From Leucobacter celer subsp. astrifaciens (GTDB lineage: Bacteria > Actinomycetota > Actinomycetes > Actinomycetales > Microbacteriaceae): DNA of 64,000 nucleotides. Within the stretch, counting starts at the first letter, position 1. The number at the start of each line of letters is the position of its first letter. The translations under genes were made by a program, and so were the position numbers. The stretch covers positions 62,001-126,000 of the forward strand of contig NZ_JHEI01000134.1 in the NCBI RefSeq assembly GCF_001273835.1, read 5' to 3'. Under the pieces are notes generated by a model, which ran no database searches, was not told the DNA's origin, and worked only from the letters and a program-made list of their open reading frames with translations. Positions 43,690-52,456 of the stretch are shown here, piece after piece.

Positions 43690-44397
43690 GTGATCGAGTT
43701 CCAGCACGCAGCAGTCGCGGTGCCCGCGCAAGAGGGCACCGCGACGATCCTGCATCCGACCGCGCTCACGCTCGCGGAGCGCCGCGTCTCGATCATCGGG
43801 GCCAACGGCTCGGGCAAGTCGACGCTCGCCCGCCTCGTCAACGGCGTGGTCGAGCCGTCGGCGGGCAGCGTCGCGATCACCACTGATCGGGGCCGCCTCG
43901 ACACGGTCGCGCACGGCGCCGCGGTGCGCCGCGAGGTGGGCTTCGTCTTCTCCAACCCCGACGCGCAGCTCATCATGCCGACCGCCGCCGAGGACGTCGC
44001 CCTGTCCCTGCGCCGCGCCCACCGCGACAAGCGCGAGCGGCGGCGGGCGGCGCTCGAGACCCTTGAGCGCTTCGGTCTCGAGGCGCTCGCCGAGCGCAGC
44101 GTGCACACGCTGTCGGGCGGCCAGAAGCAGCTGCTCGCGATCGCCTCGGTGCTCGCGACCGATCCCGCGATCCTCGTCGCCGACGAGCCCACCACCCTGC
44201 TCGACCTGCGCAACTCCCGCATGATCGGCGAGCTGCTGCTGTCGTTGCCGCAGCAGGTGGTGCTCGTCACCCACGACCTCGAGCTGGCGGCGCGGGCCGA
44301 CCGCACGCTGGTGATCGACGCCGGGCGCGTGGTCTTCGACGGCGCACCGGGCGAGGCGGTGGCGCACTACCGGGCCCTGAGCGAGGCCCTCTCATGA
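43690..44397 (+). CDS. bioM: Biotin ECF transporter ATPase BioM
   Basis: 235 residues with Walker A GANGSGKSTL (about 37-46), Q-loop region FSNPDAQLIMPTAAEDVALS (typical of ECF ATPases), signature LSGGQKQLLAIA and Walker B ILVADEPTTLLD. GTG at 43690 starts the frame. Its stop overlaps the bioN start by 4 bp. It powers uptake with BioN and BioY. Confidence 0.94.
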   Translation: MIEFQHAAVAVPAQEGTATILHPTALTLAERRVSIIGANGSGKSTLARLVNGVVEPSAGSVAITTDRGRLDTVAHGAAVRREVGFVFSNPDAQLIMPTAAEDVALSLRRAHRDKRERRRAALETLERFGLEALAERSVHTLSGGQKQLLAIASVLATDPAILVADEPTTLLDLRNSRMIGELLLSLPQQVVLVTHDLELAARADRTLVIDAGRVVFDGAPGEAVAHYRALSEALS

Positions 44398-45008
44398 CCG
44401 CGGCCTCGCCGCTCGGCTCCTACCGGCCCGGGCGCGGCCCGCTGCACCGGCTGCGGCCGGGCGCCAAGCTGCTCGGGCTGTTCGGCTTCGCGATCATCGT
44501 GATGTGGACCTCGGGTGTGCTCGTCAGCGCGGTGTGGCTCGGGATCGCCGTCGCCCTCGCGATCCTCGCCGGCCTGCGCGGGCGAGATCTCTGGCGGGTG
44601 GGACGGCGCTTCGCGCTCGTCGCGATCCCGCTCTTCGCGTTTCAGGCCTGGCAGCACGGCTGGGAGCGCGGATTCGAGGTGGTCGGCGATCTGTTCGCGC
44701 TGATCCTCGCGGCGAGCGCCGTCACCGCCAGCACCGCCGTCGAGGACATGATCGACACCATCACCTGGGCGCTCGGCCCACTGCGCGGCCTGGGCGTCAA
44801 ACCGGACCGCGTGGCCCTCTCGTTCTCGCTCGTGATCCGCGCGATCCCGAGCATTCTCGGGATCGCCTCCGAGACTCGCGAGGCCGCCCGCGCCCGGGGC
44901 CTCGAACGCGACCCGCGGGCACTGCTGGTGCCGTTCGTCGTGCGCACCGTGGCGCACGCGCACGCGACCGGCGAGGCGCTGGCCGCGCGCGGCATCGGCG
45001 AGGAGTGA
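44394..45008 (+). CDS. bioN: Biotin ECF transporter transmembrane subunit BioN
   Basis: 204 residues with four to five membrane segments and a cytoplasmic coupling helix containing REAARARGLERD, the A-R-G motif that contacts the ATPase. The N-terminus carries PGRGPLHRLRPGAKLLGL. Its start overlaps bioM (ATGA). It completes the BioYMN importer. Confidence 0.93.
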   Translation: MTAASPLGSYRPGRGPLHRLRPGAKLLGLFGFAIIVMWTSGVLVSAVWLGIAVALAILAGLRGRDLWRVGRRFALVAIPLFAFQAWQHGWERGFEVVGDLFALILAASAVTASTAVEDMIDTITWALGPLRGLGVKPDRVALSFSLVIRAIPSILGIASETREAARARGLERDPRALLVPFVVRTVAHAHATGEALAARGIGEE

Positions 45009-45047
45009 GGGGTCGCCAGCCGCCGAGCGACCCGTAGGCTAGAGGGC

Positions 45048-45545
45048 ATGGCTCGAGACGACGCATCGCAGACCCCCGAGACTCCTGACGCGCAGCCGAG
45101 CATCCCCGACGACGTGCACGCCGACTACGCGAACGAGCAGGTGCGCGAGGCGCTGCGGGCGCTGCAGCAGACGCCCGACTACCAGCACCTCGCGGCGTTC
45201 CTCGAGGCGCTGCGCGAGGGGTACCTGGTGGTCGACGTGACGGGCACCTCCTCGAAGCGGAAGGGCCCCCGCGTGCGCACGATCCGCTCGACGAAGGGCC
45301 AGCTCGTGCTGCCGATCTTCACCTCGATGGACGAGTTGCGCGCCATCGTTCCGGCCGACCGCCGCGACCAGCTCAAGGGCGCGGTGATGCCGGCGCGGGA
45401 GGCACTCGCGCTGATCAGCTCGGATCGCTTCGTGGCGGCGGAGTTCGACAAGGCCTCCGCGGCGCTCGTGGTGCTGCGCAAGTACGTCTCTCTCGCGGCG
45501 GGGGACGACCCCATCACCTCGGAGACGCTCGCAGCGCTGCGCTAG
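45048..45545 (+). CDS. SseB-family protein
   Basis: 165 residues. YLVVDVTGTSSKRKGPRVRT and LPIFTSMDELRAIVPADRRD match the SseB N-terminal domain, a small alpha/beta domain common in Actinobacteria as a stand-alone protein. No membrane segment or signal. It lies 39 bp after bioN on the same strand and may be read through from it. Its function is unknown. Confidence 0.85.
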   Translation: MARDDASQTPETPDAQPSIPDDVHADYANEQVREALRALQQTPDYQHLAAFLEALREGYLVVDVTGTSSKRKGPRVRTIRSTKGQLVLPIFTSMDELRAIVPADRRDQLKGAVMPAREALALISSDRFVAAEFDKASAALVVLRKYVSLAAGDDPITSETLAALR

Positions 45546-45557
45546 AACCGCCCGGCA

Positions 45558-45599
45558 CGCGAACGGGGCCGGATCCTGCAGGATCCGGCCCCGTTCGCG
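45558..45599. terminator. 42-bp perfect palindrome terminator between convergent genes
   Basis: Bases 45558-45599 are a perfect palindrome centred on TGCA, with arms CGCGAACGGGGCCGGATCC. It lies 12 bp after the SseB stop and 41 bp after the convergent HdeD-like gene end, so it can terminate both. Confidence 0.8.
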
Positions 45600-45640
45600 A
45601 TGCGCTCAGCGACCGCCGAACAGCGAGCCGCGTCCGGCGA

Positions 45641-46213
45641 CTACTCCGCGCTCTTCAGCGTGAACGCGCGCACCACCTGCACCGCGCCCATCACGACCAT
45701 CGCGATGCCGAGCAGCAGCCACAGGGTGACGACGCCGAGCAGCGGCGAGAACATGAGGCTGAGGCCGGCGATCACGCTGATCGCGCCGTAGAGGATCGTC
45801 CACACCTTGTTCTCGCTCTGATTCACCACGGTGAACGCCATGATGCCCTCGAACAACCACAGCACGCCGATGGTCACCGAGAGGAAGATCGCGAGCACCG
45901 CGGCGGTCGCGCCGAGGTTGACCATCATCACGACGCCGCCGATCACATAGAGCAGGCCGAGCAGGATGTGCCCGATACGAGCCCAGCCGCCGAGCGAGCG
46001 GCTGAAGATCGAGGATCCGATGTATACGACGCCGACGACGAGCGCGTATGCGGCCATCACCGCGGCCACGATCTGCATCGCCACGGCGCCCGACTTCGCG
46101 GGGAAGAACAGGATGAGCAAGCCGAGCACGACTGCGATGAGGCCACCGACACCGAGGGCGGTGCGCACGCCGTCGCCGGCGCGCTGCAGCAGATTGGTTT
46201 CGGAGGAAGCCAT
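45641..46213 (-). CDS. HdeD/DUF308-family membrane protein
   Basis: 190 residues with six predicted membrane segments arranged as three pairs, each with a Gly-rich helix (GVGGLIAVVLGLLILFFPAK; HILLGLLYVIGGVVMMV; TIGVLWLFEGIMAFTVV). This repeat pattern is typical of DUF308 proteins related to enterobacterial HdeD, associated with acid stress. ATG at 46213 follows AGGAG. Single gene. Confidence 0.9.
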   Translation of the reverse strand: MASSETNLLQRAGDGVRTALGVGGLIAVVLGLLILFFPAKSGAVAMQIVAAVMAAYALVVGVVYIGSSIFSRSLGGWARIGHILLGLLYVIGGVVMMVNLGATAAVLAIFLSVTIGVLWLFEGIMAFTVVNQSENKVWTILYGAISVIAGLSLMFSPLLGVVTLWLLLGIAMVVMGAVQVVRAFTLKSAE

Positions 46214-46325
46214 GAGAACTCCTTACAGAGAACGGGATCGCACCACGATTGCGGTGCATGATTTCATCATGGCCTATGCAGAGGCTTCGCACTATCCCGC
46301 ACACCGATGGTTCCCGAATCGTGCC

Positions 46326-46520
46326 TCAGCGGGTATCTCCGTTGAAGGTCCACTGCTCGCGCGGCACTCCCTCCACGAGCACCCACGTGTCGGGCCGCTT
46401 CCCGTCGGCTCCGGTGCAGTGCTCGGCCACGAGCGCGTCGATCGCCACGGCGAGGCGCTGCGCGAGCGCGGGATCCTGCTGCAGGCGGTGCTCGAACATC
46501 TTGACGGTCACAAGCGGCAT
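46326..46520 (-). CDS. Tautomerase-family protein (4-oxalocrotonate tautomerase-like)
   Basis: 64 residues starting MPLVTVKMFEHRLQQDPALA, with the proline that becomes the N-terminal catalytic base after Met removal. The length matches 4-OT subunits, which form hexamers and catalyse keto-enol tautomerisation. It is 10 bp after pxpC and is the last gene of the pxp/carboxylase operon. That position suggests a substrate or product of the pathway that needs tautomerisation, such as an imidic or enol form of a lactam. The role is inferred. Confidence 0.8.
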   Translation of the reverse strand: MPLVTVKMFEHRLQQDPALAQRLAVAIDALVAEHCTGADGKRPDTWVLVEGVPREQWTFNGDTR

Positions 46521-46530
46521 GTCGCGCCCC

Positions 46531-47496
46531 TCACGACCAGACCCGCGCGAGTCTCGCTCTGCGCTCCGCGCGCGCGGCGAGGGCCTGCCCCATCGTCACC
46601 GGCACGAACCGCACCCTGGTGCCCGGCGACATGCGCGCGAAGAGATCCATGTCGGCGCTGATCACCGTGCAGGCCTGAGCGTAGCCGCCGCCCGACACGG
46701 CGTCGTAGTGCAGCACGATCGGCTGCGTTCCGCCCGGCACCTGGATCGAACCGACGGGGTAGCCCGCGTCGGTGATGTTCGAGGGATCCTGCCCCGCGCC
46801 GAAGGGCTGGGGCTCGTCCTTCCACGCCACCCCCGGGCCGTCGAAGCGCAGGCCCATGCGGTCGGCCACGGGCGTGAGGGTCCACTCGGCCTCGGTCAGG
46901 TTGCGGAGCCCCTCCTCGGTGAGCTTGTGGTCGTAGAGCCCCAGCATGATGCGCACCTCGACCTGCCGCTCGTAGCTCGGCAGCAGATCGGCCGGAATGC
47001 GCTCGAGCCGCGGCAGGCTCTCGGGGAGCGCGGCGCCCACGGGCACGACGTCACCCGCGGCGAGCGCGCGCCCCTCGACGCCGCCGATGCGCCCGATCGG
47101 GTAGGTCGAGCGGGAGCCCAGCGCCACGGGCACGTCGATGCCGCCCGCGACCGCGATGAAGAACTTCGTGCCGCCCTTGATCACGCCGAACGACAGCTCA
47201 TCGCCCGCACGCAGCTCGAGGCGCGCGTTTTGCTCGACCGGCTCGCCGTTGACGAGCACGTCGACGGGGGCTCCGGTCACTGCGACGACGGCGTCGGCGT
47301 CGGTGGTGAACTTGGGACCCATGTACGTGCACTCGAGCACGGCCTCGTCGGCGGTGTTGCCGACGAGGCGGTTCGCGAGCGCGGCCGCGTACTGGTCCAT
47401 CGAGCCGCCCTGCGGGATGCCGAAGCGGTAGTAGCCGAAGCGGCCGCGATCCTGCACCGTGGTCGCGAGCCCGGGGGTGATGATCTCAAGCGACAT
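46531..47496 (-). CDS. pxpC: 5-oxoprolinase subunit C (KipA/AHS2 carboxyltransferase family)
   Basis: 321 residues. MSLEIITPGLATTVQDRGRF, GGSMDQYAAALANRLVGN and RMGLRFDGPG are AHS2 family blocks. PxpC with PxpB and PxpA makes ATP-dependent 5-oxoprolinase in Escherichia coli and Bacillus. The same AHS1/AHS2 fold also forms the carboxyltransferase half of urea carboxylase. The start overlaps the end of pxpB by 11 bp. With a biotin carboxylase in the same operon, either role is possible here. Confidence 0.9.
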   Translation of the reverse strand: MSLEIITPGLATTVQDRGRFGYYRFGIPQGGSMDQYAAALANRLVGNTADEAVLECTYMGPKFTTDADAVVAVTGAPVDVLVNGEPVEQNARLELRAGDELSFGVIKGGTKFFIAVAGGIDVPVALGSRSTYPIGRIGGVEGRALAAGDVVPVGAALPESLPRLERIPADLLPSYERQVEVRIMLGLYDHKLTEEGLRNLTEAEWTLTPVADRMGLRFDGPGVAWKDEPQPFGAGQDPSNITDAGYPVGSIQVPGGTQPIVLHYDAVSGGGYAQACTVISADMDLFARMSPGTRVRFVPVTMGQALAARAERRARLARVWS

Positions 47497-48379
47497 CGAG
47501 AGCCTCCAGAAGTGAGCGGTTGTGCCCCTCGAGGTCGGCGAGCGCCTCGGAGAGCGAGAAGGTGACGGGGGCCTGCCTGTAGCGATAGGTGCCCGCCTCC
47601 ACCTGCGCCTGGATCTCGCGGTACTCCGCCTCATCGACCGGGCGGTACTTCACGATGTCGCCGGCCTTGAAGAGCACGGAGAAGTCGGCGAAGTCGGCGA
47701 GCGTCTGCTCCGGATCGTAGATGGGAACCGGTGCGATGCCGAGCATCTGGTACCCGCCCGCGCCGCGCACCGAGTAGTGGGCGGTGAAGCAGCCGCCGTA
47801 GCCGACGGTGAGCGGCGGGGTGTCGGTGCGCGGGCTGAGGTACTTGGGCACCTCGAGCTGCTCCTCCCTCGGCGCGAGCTGGAAGAGGAACGGCAGGCCG
47901 GCGACGAACCCGACCATCGAGACGATCCAGGGACGCTCGTGGTGACGGCGGATGAACTCCTGCGCGTCGGCGAGCCCGTTGACCGCCGCGGCGTAGTCGA
48001 GGTCGGTGCCGCTCGGATCCTGGTGGTAGCCCTCGCGGAAGCGTTCTCCGGTCTCGCGGGTGTAGGGGTCGTCGTACCAGACCGGCACCTCGATGATGCG
48101 GGTCTCGAGCACGCCGCCGGCGACCCGGCGCACCTCGACCTCGAGTTCGCGCACCACGCGCTCGAGCTCGGTGTGCGCCAGCTCGTCGGGATCGAAGCGG
48201 ATCAGCAGCGAGGCGTTCGCCGGGCAGATGTCGACGATGCCCGGCAGCTCGCGCTGCTCGAGACCCACCGCGATCGAGTTCGAGACGAAGTTCGCCTCGA
48301 GCGACATGTCGGGGGCGATCTCCACGACCAGGAACTCGTCGCCGCCCCAGGTGTAGCGCGCGTGCTCAGGCAGAGTCAT
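47486..48379 (-). CDS. pxpB: 5-oxoprolinase subunit B (KipI/AHS1 family)
   Basis: 297 residues of the AHS1 fold. Blocks seen are EVPVWYDDPYTRETGERFRE, FVAGLPFLFQLAPREEQL, TPPLTVGYGGCFTAHYSVRG and IYDPEQTLADF. It is longer than E. coli PxpB (218 residues); the extra length is in the N-terminal half. It resembles the AHS1 part of urea carboxylase-type enzymes. ATG at 48379 overlaps the accC-like stop (ATGA). It partners pxpC. Confidence 0.9.
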   Translation of the reverse strand: MTLPEHARYTWGGDEFLVVEIAPDMSLEANFVSNSIAVGLEQRELPGIVDICPANASLLIRFDPDELAHTELERVVRELEVEVRRVAGGVLETRIIEVPVWYDDPYTRETGERFREGYHQDPSGTDLDYAAAVNGLADAQEFIRRHHERPWIVSMVGFVAGLPFLFQLAPREEQLEVPKYLSPRTDTPPLTVGYGGCFTAHYSVRGAGGYQMLGIAPVPIYDPEQTLADFADFSVLFKAGDIVKYRPVDEAEYREIQAQVEAGTYRYRQAPVTFSLSEALADLEGHNRSLLEALDVA

Positions 48380-49731
48380 GATGCTTCTCCCAACAGGCCG
48401 GGTACCGATTCGATGTAGGTCGTGTAGTGCTGCGCGGCGGCGAAGTCGTCGAGCGCGACCAGGCGGCGCATGAGGGGAACGGTGCTCTTGATGCCGACGA
48501 TCTCCGCCTCCCCGAGCGCACGGGCCGCGCGGGCGAGCGCCCGCTCGCGGTCGGTATCCCACACGATCAGCTTGCCGAGCAGCGAGTCGTAGAAGGGCAT
48601 GACCGTCTGGCCGGCCGAGAAGCCGAAGTCGGCGCGCACGCCGGGGCCGCCCGAGAGTTCGAGCGCCTCGATCAGGCCGGGGCTCGGCATGAAGTTGTTG
48701 TCGGGATCCTCGGCGTTGATGCGGAACTCGAACGCGTGCCCCTCGAAGTCGATGTCCTGCTGCGTGTAGCCGAGCTTCTCGCCGCCGGCGATGCGCAGTT
48801 GCTCGCGCACGAGGTCGATGCCGGTGATGGCCTCGCTGATGGGGTGCTCCACCTGCAGGCGGGTGTTCATCTCGATGAACGCGATCTCCTGGAGCTGAGG
48901 ATCGTAGAGGAACTCGACGGTGCCCGCGCCCACGTACCCCGACTGCCTGGCGAGTTCGACCGAGGTGTCGCGCATGCGCTGGCGCAGCTCGTCGGGCAGG
49001 CCGGGAGCGGGGGCCTCCTCGATGACCTTCTGCTGGCGGCGCTGCATCGAGCAGTCGCGGTCGCCGAGGTGCACCCAGCTCTCGCCGTCGCCGAACACCT
49101 GCACCTCGACGTGGCGGGCGCGGGTGACGAAGCGCTCGAAGTAGACCTCGTTGGAGTTGAACGCGGCGAGCGCCTCGGCCTGCGCCACCTCGACGGTGCT
49201 GCGCACCTCCTCGCGCGAGTTGATGCGGCGGATGCCTCGACCGCCGCCGCCCGCCGAGGCCTTCACCACGAGCGGATAGCCGATGCCGTCGGCGATGGCC
49301 TCGATGTCGCTCTCGACGTCGAGCGCGCCCTCGGTACCCGCGAGCACGGGCACGCCGGCGTCGATCGCCGCGCGGCGGGCGCGCGACTTGTCGCCCATCA
49401 GCACGATCGTGTCGGGATCGGGGCCGACCCAGGTGAGCCCCGCGGTGATGACCTTGCGGGCGAAATCGGCGTTCTCGGAGAGGAAGCCGTAGCCCGGGTG
49501 GATCGCGTCGGCCCCGGTCTCGGCGGCGGCCGAGAGGACGGCGTCGTGGTTGAGGTAGCTCAGGCCCGCGGGAGCCGGTCCGATGACCACCGATTCATCG
49601 GCGAGGCGTTCGGCGTTCGAGCCGCGGTCGGCCTCGCTCACCACCGCAACGGTGGCGATGCCCATGTCGCGGGCGGCCCGGATGATCCGGACCGCGATCT
49701 CGCCGCGGTTGGCGATCAGCAATTTCTTCAA
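48376..49731 (-). CDS. accC: Biotin carboxylase subunit (AccC family) within the pxp operon
   Basis: 451 residues with the full biotin carboxylase layout: LLIANRGEIAVRIIRAARDM at the N-terminus, ATP-grasp loop KASAGGGGRGIRR, HVEVQVFGDG, RDCSMQRRQQKVIEEAPAPG and catalytic FIEMNTRLQVEHPISEA. It carboxylates biotin on a carrier protein using ATP and bicarbonate. The start is TTG at 49731 behind AAGGAG. It lies between the BCCP gene and pxpB with a 4-bp overlap to pxpB. A housekeeping acyl-CoA carboxylase would have an AccBC fusion in this lineage, so this copy is probably dedicated to the local pathway. Confidence 0.92.
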   Translation of the reverse strand: MKKLLIANRGEIAVRIIRAARDMGIATVAVVSEADRGSNAERLADESVVIGPAPAGLSYLNHDAVLSAAAETGADAIHPGYGFLSENADFARKVITAGLTWVGPDPDTIVLMGDKSRARRAAIDAGVPVLAGTEGALDVESDIEAIADGIGYPLVVKASAGGGGRGIRRINSREEVRSTVEVAQAEALAAFNSNEVYFERFVTRARHVEVQVFGDGESWVHLGDRDCSMQRRQQKVIEEAPAPGLPDELRQRMRDTSVELARQSGYVGAGTVEFLYDPQLQEIAFIEMNTRLQVEHPISEAITGIDLVREQLRIAGGEKLGYTQQDIDFEGHAFEFRINAEDPDNNFMPSPGLIEALELSGGPGVRADFGFSAGQTVMPFYDSLLGKLIVWDTDRERALARAARALGEAEIVGIKSTVPLMRRLVALDDFAAAQHYTTYIESVPGLLGEAS

Positions 49732-49778
49732 AGTGGCGCTCCTTCGAGCCTGGAAGTGACGGGGATCGGTGCTGGGGA

Positions 49779-50015
49779 CTACTCGATGATGGCGATCACG
49801 TCGCCGGGACCGACCATGCCGAGGTCCTCGGCCTCGAACGACGCGATGACACCCGCGGCCTCGCTGCGCACCTCCGTGAACTGCTTCATGATCTCGATGA
49901 CGCCGATGGTCTGGCCCGCCTCGACGGTGTCGCCGGCCTCGACGAACGGGGGCTTATCGGGTGCGGGGCGGCGGTAGAAGATACCCGGGATGGGCGCGAT
50001 GACCTGTGAACTCAT
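49779..50015 (-). CDS. accB: Stand-alone biotin carboxyl carrier protein
   Basis: 78 residues forming a lone biotinyl domain. The biotinylated lysine is K44 in GVIEIMKQFTEV, where the usual EAMKM motif is changed to EIMKQ. SSQVIAPIPGIFYRRPAPDK and the end GPGDVIAIIE match AccB C-terminal domains, but the Pro/Ala linker of a full AccB is absent. It lies directly upstream of the biotin carboxylase in the pxp operon. Confidence 0.9.
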   Translation of the reverse strand: MSSQVIAPIPGIFYRRPAPDKPPFVEAGDTVEAGQTIGVIEIMKQFTEVRSEAAGVIASFEAEDLGMVGPGDVIAIIE

Positions 50016-50102
50016 GTGCTCTTGTTCTCCGATGGTGGGGCTGAGTGGGTGGGGATGAGTGGGGTGGGATTGAGTGGGATGGTGCGTGAAGCGGTGGACC
50101 GG

Positions 50103-50837
50103 CTATGCGTCGACGACCGCGCGCACGGCGGCGGCGACCTCGGCCGCGTTCGGGGTGTCGGAGTGCACGCAGATGCTGCCGAACTCGATGGGCAGCTCGG
50201 TGCCGTCCACCGAGAGCACGGTGCCCTCCTCGATGGCGCGGCGGGCGCGCTCCGCTGCCCGCCGCGGATCGGTGGCGTGGGGCTGGCGCAGAATGATGAG
50301 GCCGCCCTCGGCGTTGTAGTCGAGATCCACGTAGAGCTCGCCCACGAATTCGACGCCCTCGCGCTCGGCGACGCGCTGGTGCGCCGTGCCCGCGATGCCG
50401 AAGAGGGGCACCCCGTAGTCGCCGGCGACGCGCACGGCGCCGAGCATCAGGTCCTCGTCGCGGGCGAGCATGCCGTAGAGCGAGCCGTGCGGCTTGATGT
50501 GGTTGAGCGGCAGGCGGTGCTTCGCGAGGAAGCCGCTGAGCGCACCGACCTGGTAGCGGATGATGTCCTCGACCTCCTGCGGGGTCAGCTTCATCTCGCG
50601 GCGCCCGAACCCGACGAGGTCGGGCAGACCGGGGTGGGCGCCGACGCGCACGCCGTTCCGCTGCGCGAGCGCGACGGTGGTCTCCATGGCACCGGGGTCG
50701 CCGGCGTGGAAGCCGCAGGCGACGTTGGCGACGTCGATGATCTCCATGAGCGCCGGGTCGTTGCCGAAGGCATGCAGGCCGAAGGCCTCGCCCATATCGG
50801 AGTTGACTGAGATCGCATCACCACGTTGTGCTGTCAT
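50103..50837 (-). CDS. pxpA: 5-oxoprolinase subunit A (LamB/YcsF family)
   Basis: 244 residues. The family core is clear: NSDMGEAFGLHAFGNDPALM, ANVACGFHAGDPGAMETTVA, GAHPGLPDLVGFGRR and HIKPHGSLYGMLARDEDLML. In PxpABC this subunit carries out the ring-opening or amide-hydrolysis step together with the ATP-dependent PxpBC pair. It is the first gene of the operon and is divergent from the first PucR-type regulator. Confidence 0.93.
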   Translation of the reverse strand: MTAQRGDAISVNSDMGEAFGLHAFGNDPALMEIIDVANVACGFHAGDPGAMETTVALAQRNGVRVGAHPGLPDLVGFGRREMKLTPQEVEDIIRYQVGALSGFLAKHRLPLNHIKPHGSLYGMLARDEDLMLGAVRVAGDYGVPLFGIAGTAHQRVAEREGVEFVGELYVDLDYNAEGGLIILRQPHATDPRRAAERARRAIEEGTVLSVDGTELPIEFGSICVHSDTPNAAEVAAAVRAVVDA

Positions 50838-50883
50838 GGCCTCAAAGCTACGCGCTGCGTCGATCCAGCGTTATTATGCAAAC

Positions 50884-50916
50884 GCAAGAATATTTCTCCT
50901 TGCATTGTGCACATGC
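50884..50916. promoter_or_regulatory. Candidate operators between pxpA and the PucR-type gene
   Basis: GCAAG (50884-50888) with CTTGC (50899-50903), and GCATTGTGCACATGC (50902-50916), a near-perfect palindrome around TGTGCACA, lie in the 92-bp divergent region. A TTGTGCA/TGCACAA pair recurs in the hairpin at 54118-54206. Binding is inferred only. Confidence 0.35.
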
Positions 50917-50929
50917 GAAAGAGGTTCCG

Positions 50930-52396
50930 ATGCGCGTGACCGATCTGCTCACCGAGCACTCGCTGCAGCTGCGCCTCGAAACGCCCTCGAGCTTGAAGCG
51001 TCTCGGCTGCGAGATCGCCCGCTGCGCACCCGCCGAGCATCTCGACCCGACCCCGTATCTCGAGCCCAACGTGCTCGTGCTGACCTCGGGCATCGGCATG
51101 AACTTCACCGAGCCCAGCATCTGGGACGGCTACGTCGAGCGCCTCACCCGCGTGCCGGTCTCGGCGCTCGCCTTCGCCGTCGGAGTCGCCCACCGCGAAC
51201 TGCCGAAGGGACTCATCGAAGCGTGCATCCGCCACGACGTGCCGCTGCTCGAGGTGCCCACCACCGTGCCGCTGTTCAAGATCAACCAGCACGTCGAGTA
51301 CATGCTGCAGGCCGAGCGCATCGCGCTCACCGACCGGGGCTGGCGCCTCGCCGACGAGTGCGCCCGGCTCGCCAACCAGGGGGCCGAGATCTCGACGCTG
51401 CTCGCCGCCATCCACGCCGTGCTCGAGCTGCCGATCGCCGTCTACGACGCGTTCGACTCGATCATCGCGCAGTACCCGGCCACGGCCACCTGGCGCACCG
51501 GCGCGGCCCGCACCTCCCAGCCGGACGTGTTCAACATGACGCTGCCCATGGGCCTGCGCAACTCCTGCCAGCTGGCCGTGCGCCTGCACCGGTCCTCCGA
51601 CGAGCTCGAGACGCTGCTGACCCCGGCCACCTCGATCCTCGCCCTGCAGCTCAACCGGTCGATCACGGTCGACGCGAGCAGCCACCAGGACATGCTGCGA
51701 TTCGTCAACCGCTGCGTCTCGTGGTCGGAGGCGACCCGCAACGACGTCGCCGGCGCGTTCCACGAGCTCGGCCTCGGCCGCGGCGCCGAGACCTCGCTGC
51801 TCGTCGCCGACCTCAGCGGCGAGCACGCGGCGGCGGCCTGGCAGCTGCGTCTGGCCCTGCACGACGCGTTCCACGACGTGCGCATCGCCGAGATCGACGA
51901 GCGCCTCATCGCGCTGATGCAGTTCCCCCGCGACACGGCCGCCGACGCCGCGGCGCAACTGCTGGGCGTGCGCGCCGACCTGCCCCTCGTCTTCCGGGAG
52001 CCTACGCGCACCATCGACGAGCTGCGCATCTCCCTCGTGCACGCCCTCGATCTGGTGCGCCACACCGAGGCGCCGGTCATCGCACCGGCCCTCGGTCTGA
52101 GCGCCGTCGTCGCGGCCGCCGCGGGCAGAGGCGCCCGGGAGTCGGCGCACCGCTTCCTCGCACCGCTCATCGAGCACGACGAGCAGCGCAGCACCGAACT
52201 GCTCCCCACGCTGCGCGCCTGGCTGCGCAATGACGCGCAGCCGTCGCGCACCTGCGAGGAGCTCTTCATCCACCGGAACTCGCTCAGCTACCGGCTGCGT
52301 CGGATCGAGCAGATCCTCGGCCTCTCCCTCGAAACCCTCGACGGCAAGGCGACGTGCCTCATGGCCCTCCGGTTGGTCGAACTCGAGCCGTACTGA
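50930..52396 (+). CDS. PucR-family transcriptional regulator 1
   Basis: 488 residues. The N-terminal part is a PucR purine-catabolism-type sensor domain (LVLTSGIGMNFTEPSIWDGY; HRELPKGLIEACIRHDVPLL). The C-terminal helix-turn-helix is CEELFIHRNSLSYRLRRIEQ, with the HxN(S/T)xxYRL signature. ATG at 50930 follows GAAAGAGG. It is divergent from pxpA and probably controls the pxp/carboxylase operon in response to a nitrogen-rich metabolite. Confidence 0.9.
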   Translation: MRVTDLLTEHSLQLRLETPSSLKRLGCEIARCAPAEHLDPTPYLEPNVLVLTSGIGMNFTEPSIWDGYVERLTRVPVSALAFAVGVAHRELPKGLIEACIRHDVPLLEVPTTVPLFKINQHVEYMLQAERIALTDRGWRLADECARLANQGAEISTLLAAIHAVLELPIAVYDAFDSIIAQYPATATWRTGAARTSQPDVFNMTLPMGLRNSCQLAVRLHRSSDELETLLTPATSILALQLNRSITVDASSHQDMLRFVNRCVSWSEATRNDVAGAFHELGLGRGAETSLLVADLSGEHAAAAWQLRLALHDAFHDVRIAEIDERLIALMQFPRDTAADAAAQLLGVRADLPLVFREPTRTIDELRISLVHALDLVRHTEAPVIAPALGLSAVVAAAAGRGARESAHRFLAPLIEHDEQRSTELLPTLRAWLRNDAQPSRTCEELFIHRNSLSYRLRRIEQILGLSLETLDGKATCLMALRLVELEPY

Positions 52397-52456
52397 TGAC
52401 GCACGGCGCGGGCGAGCGCAGCGAATCGGCGCGAGGATCGATCCTCGATTTCGACT

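Noticed and set aside
48427..49977. 516-residue plus-strand frame opposite the biotin carboxylase
   Set aside because: Antisense shadow of a fully conserved gene.
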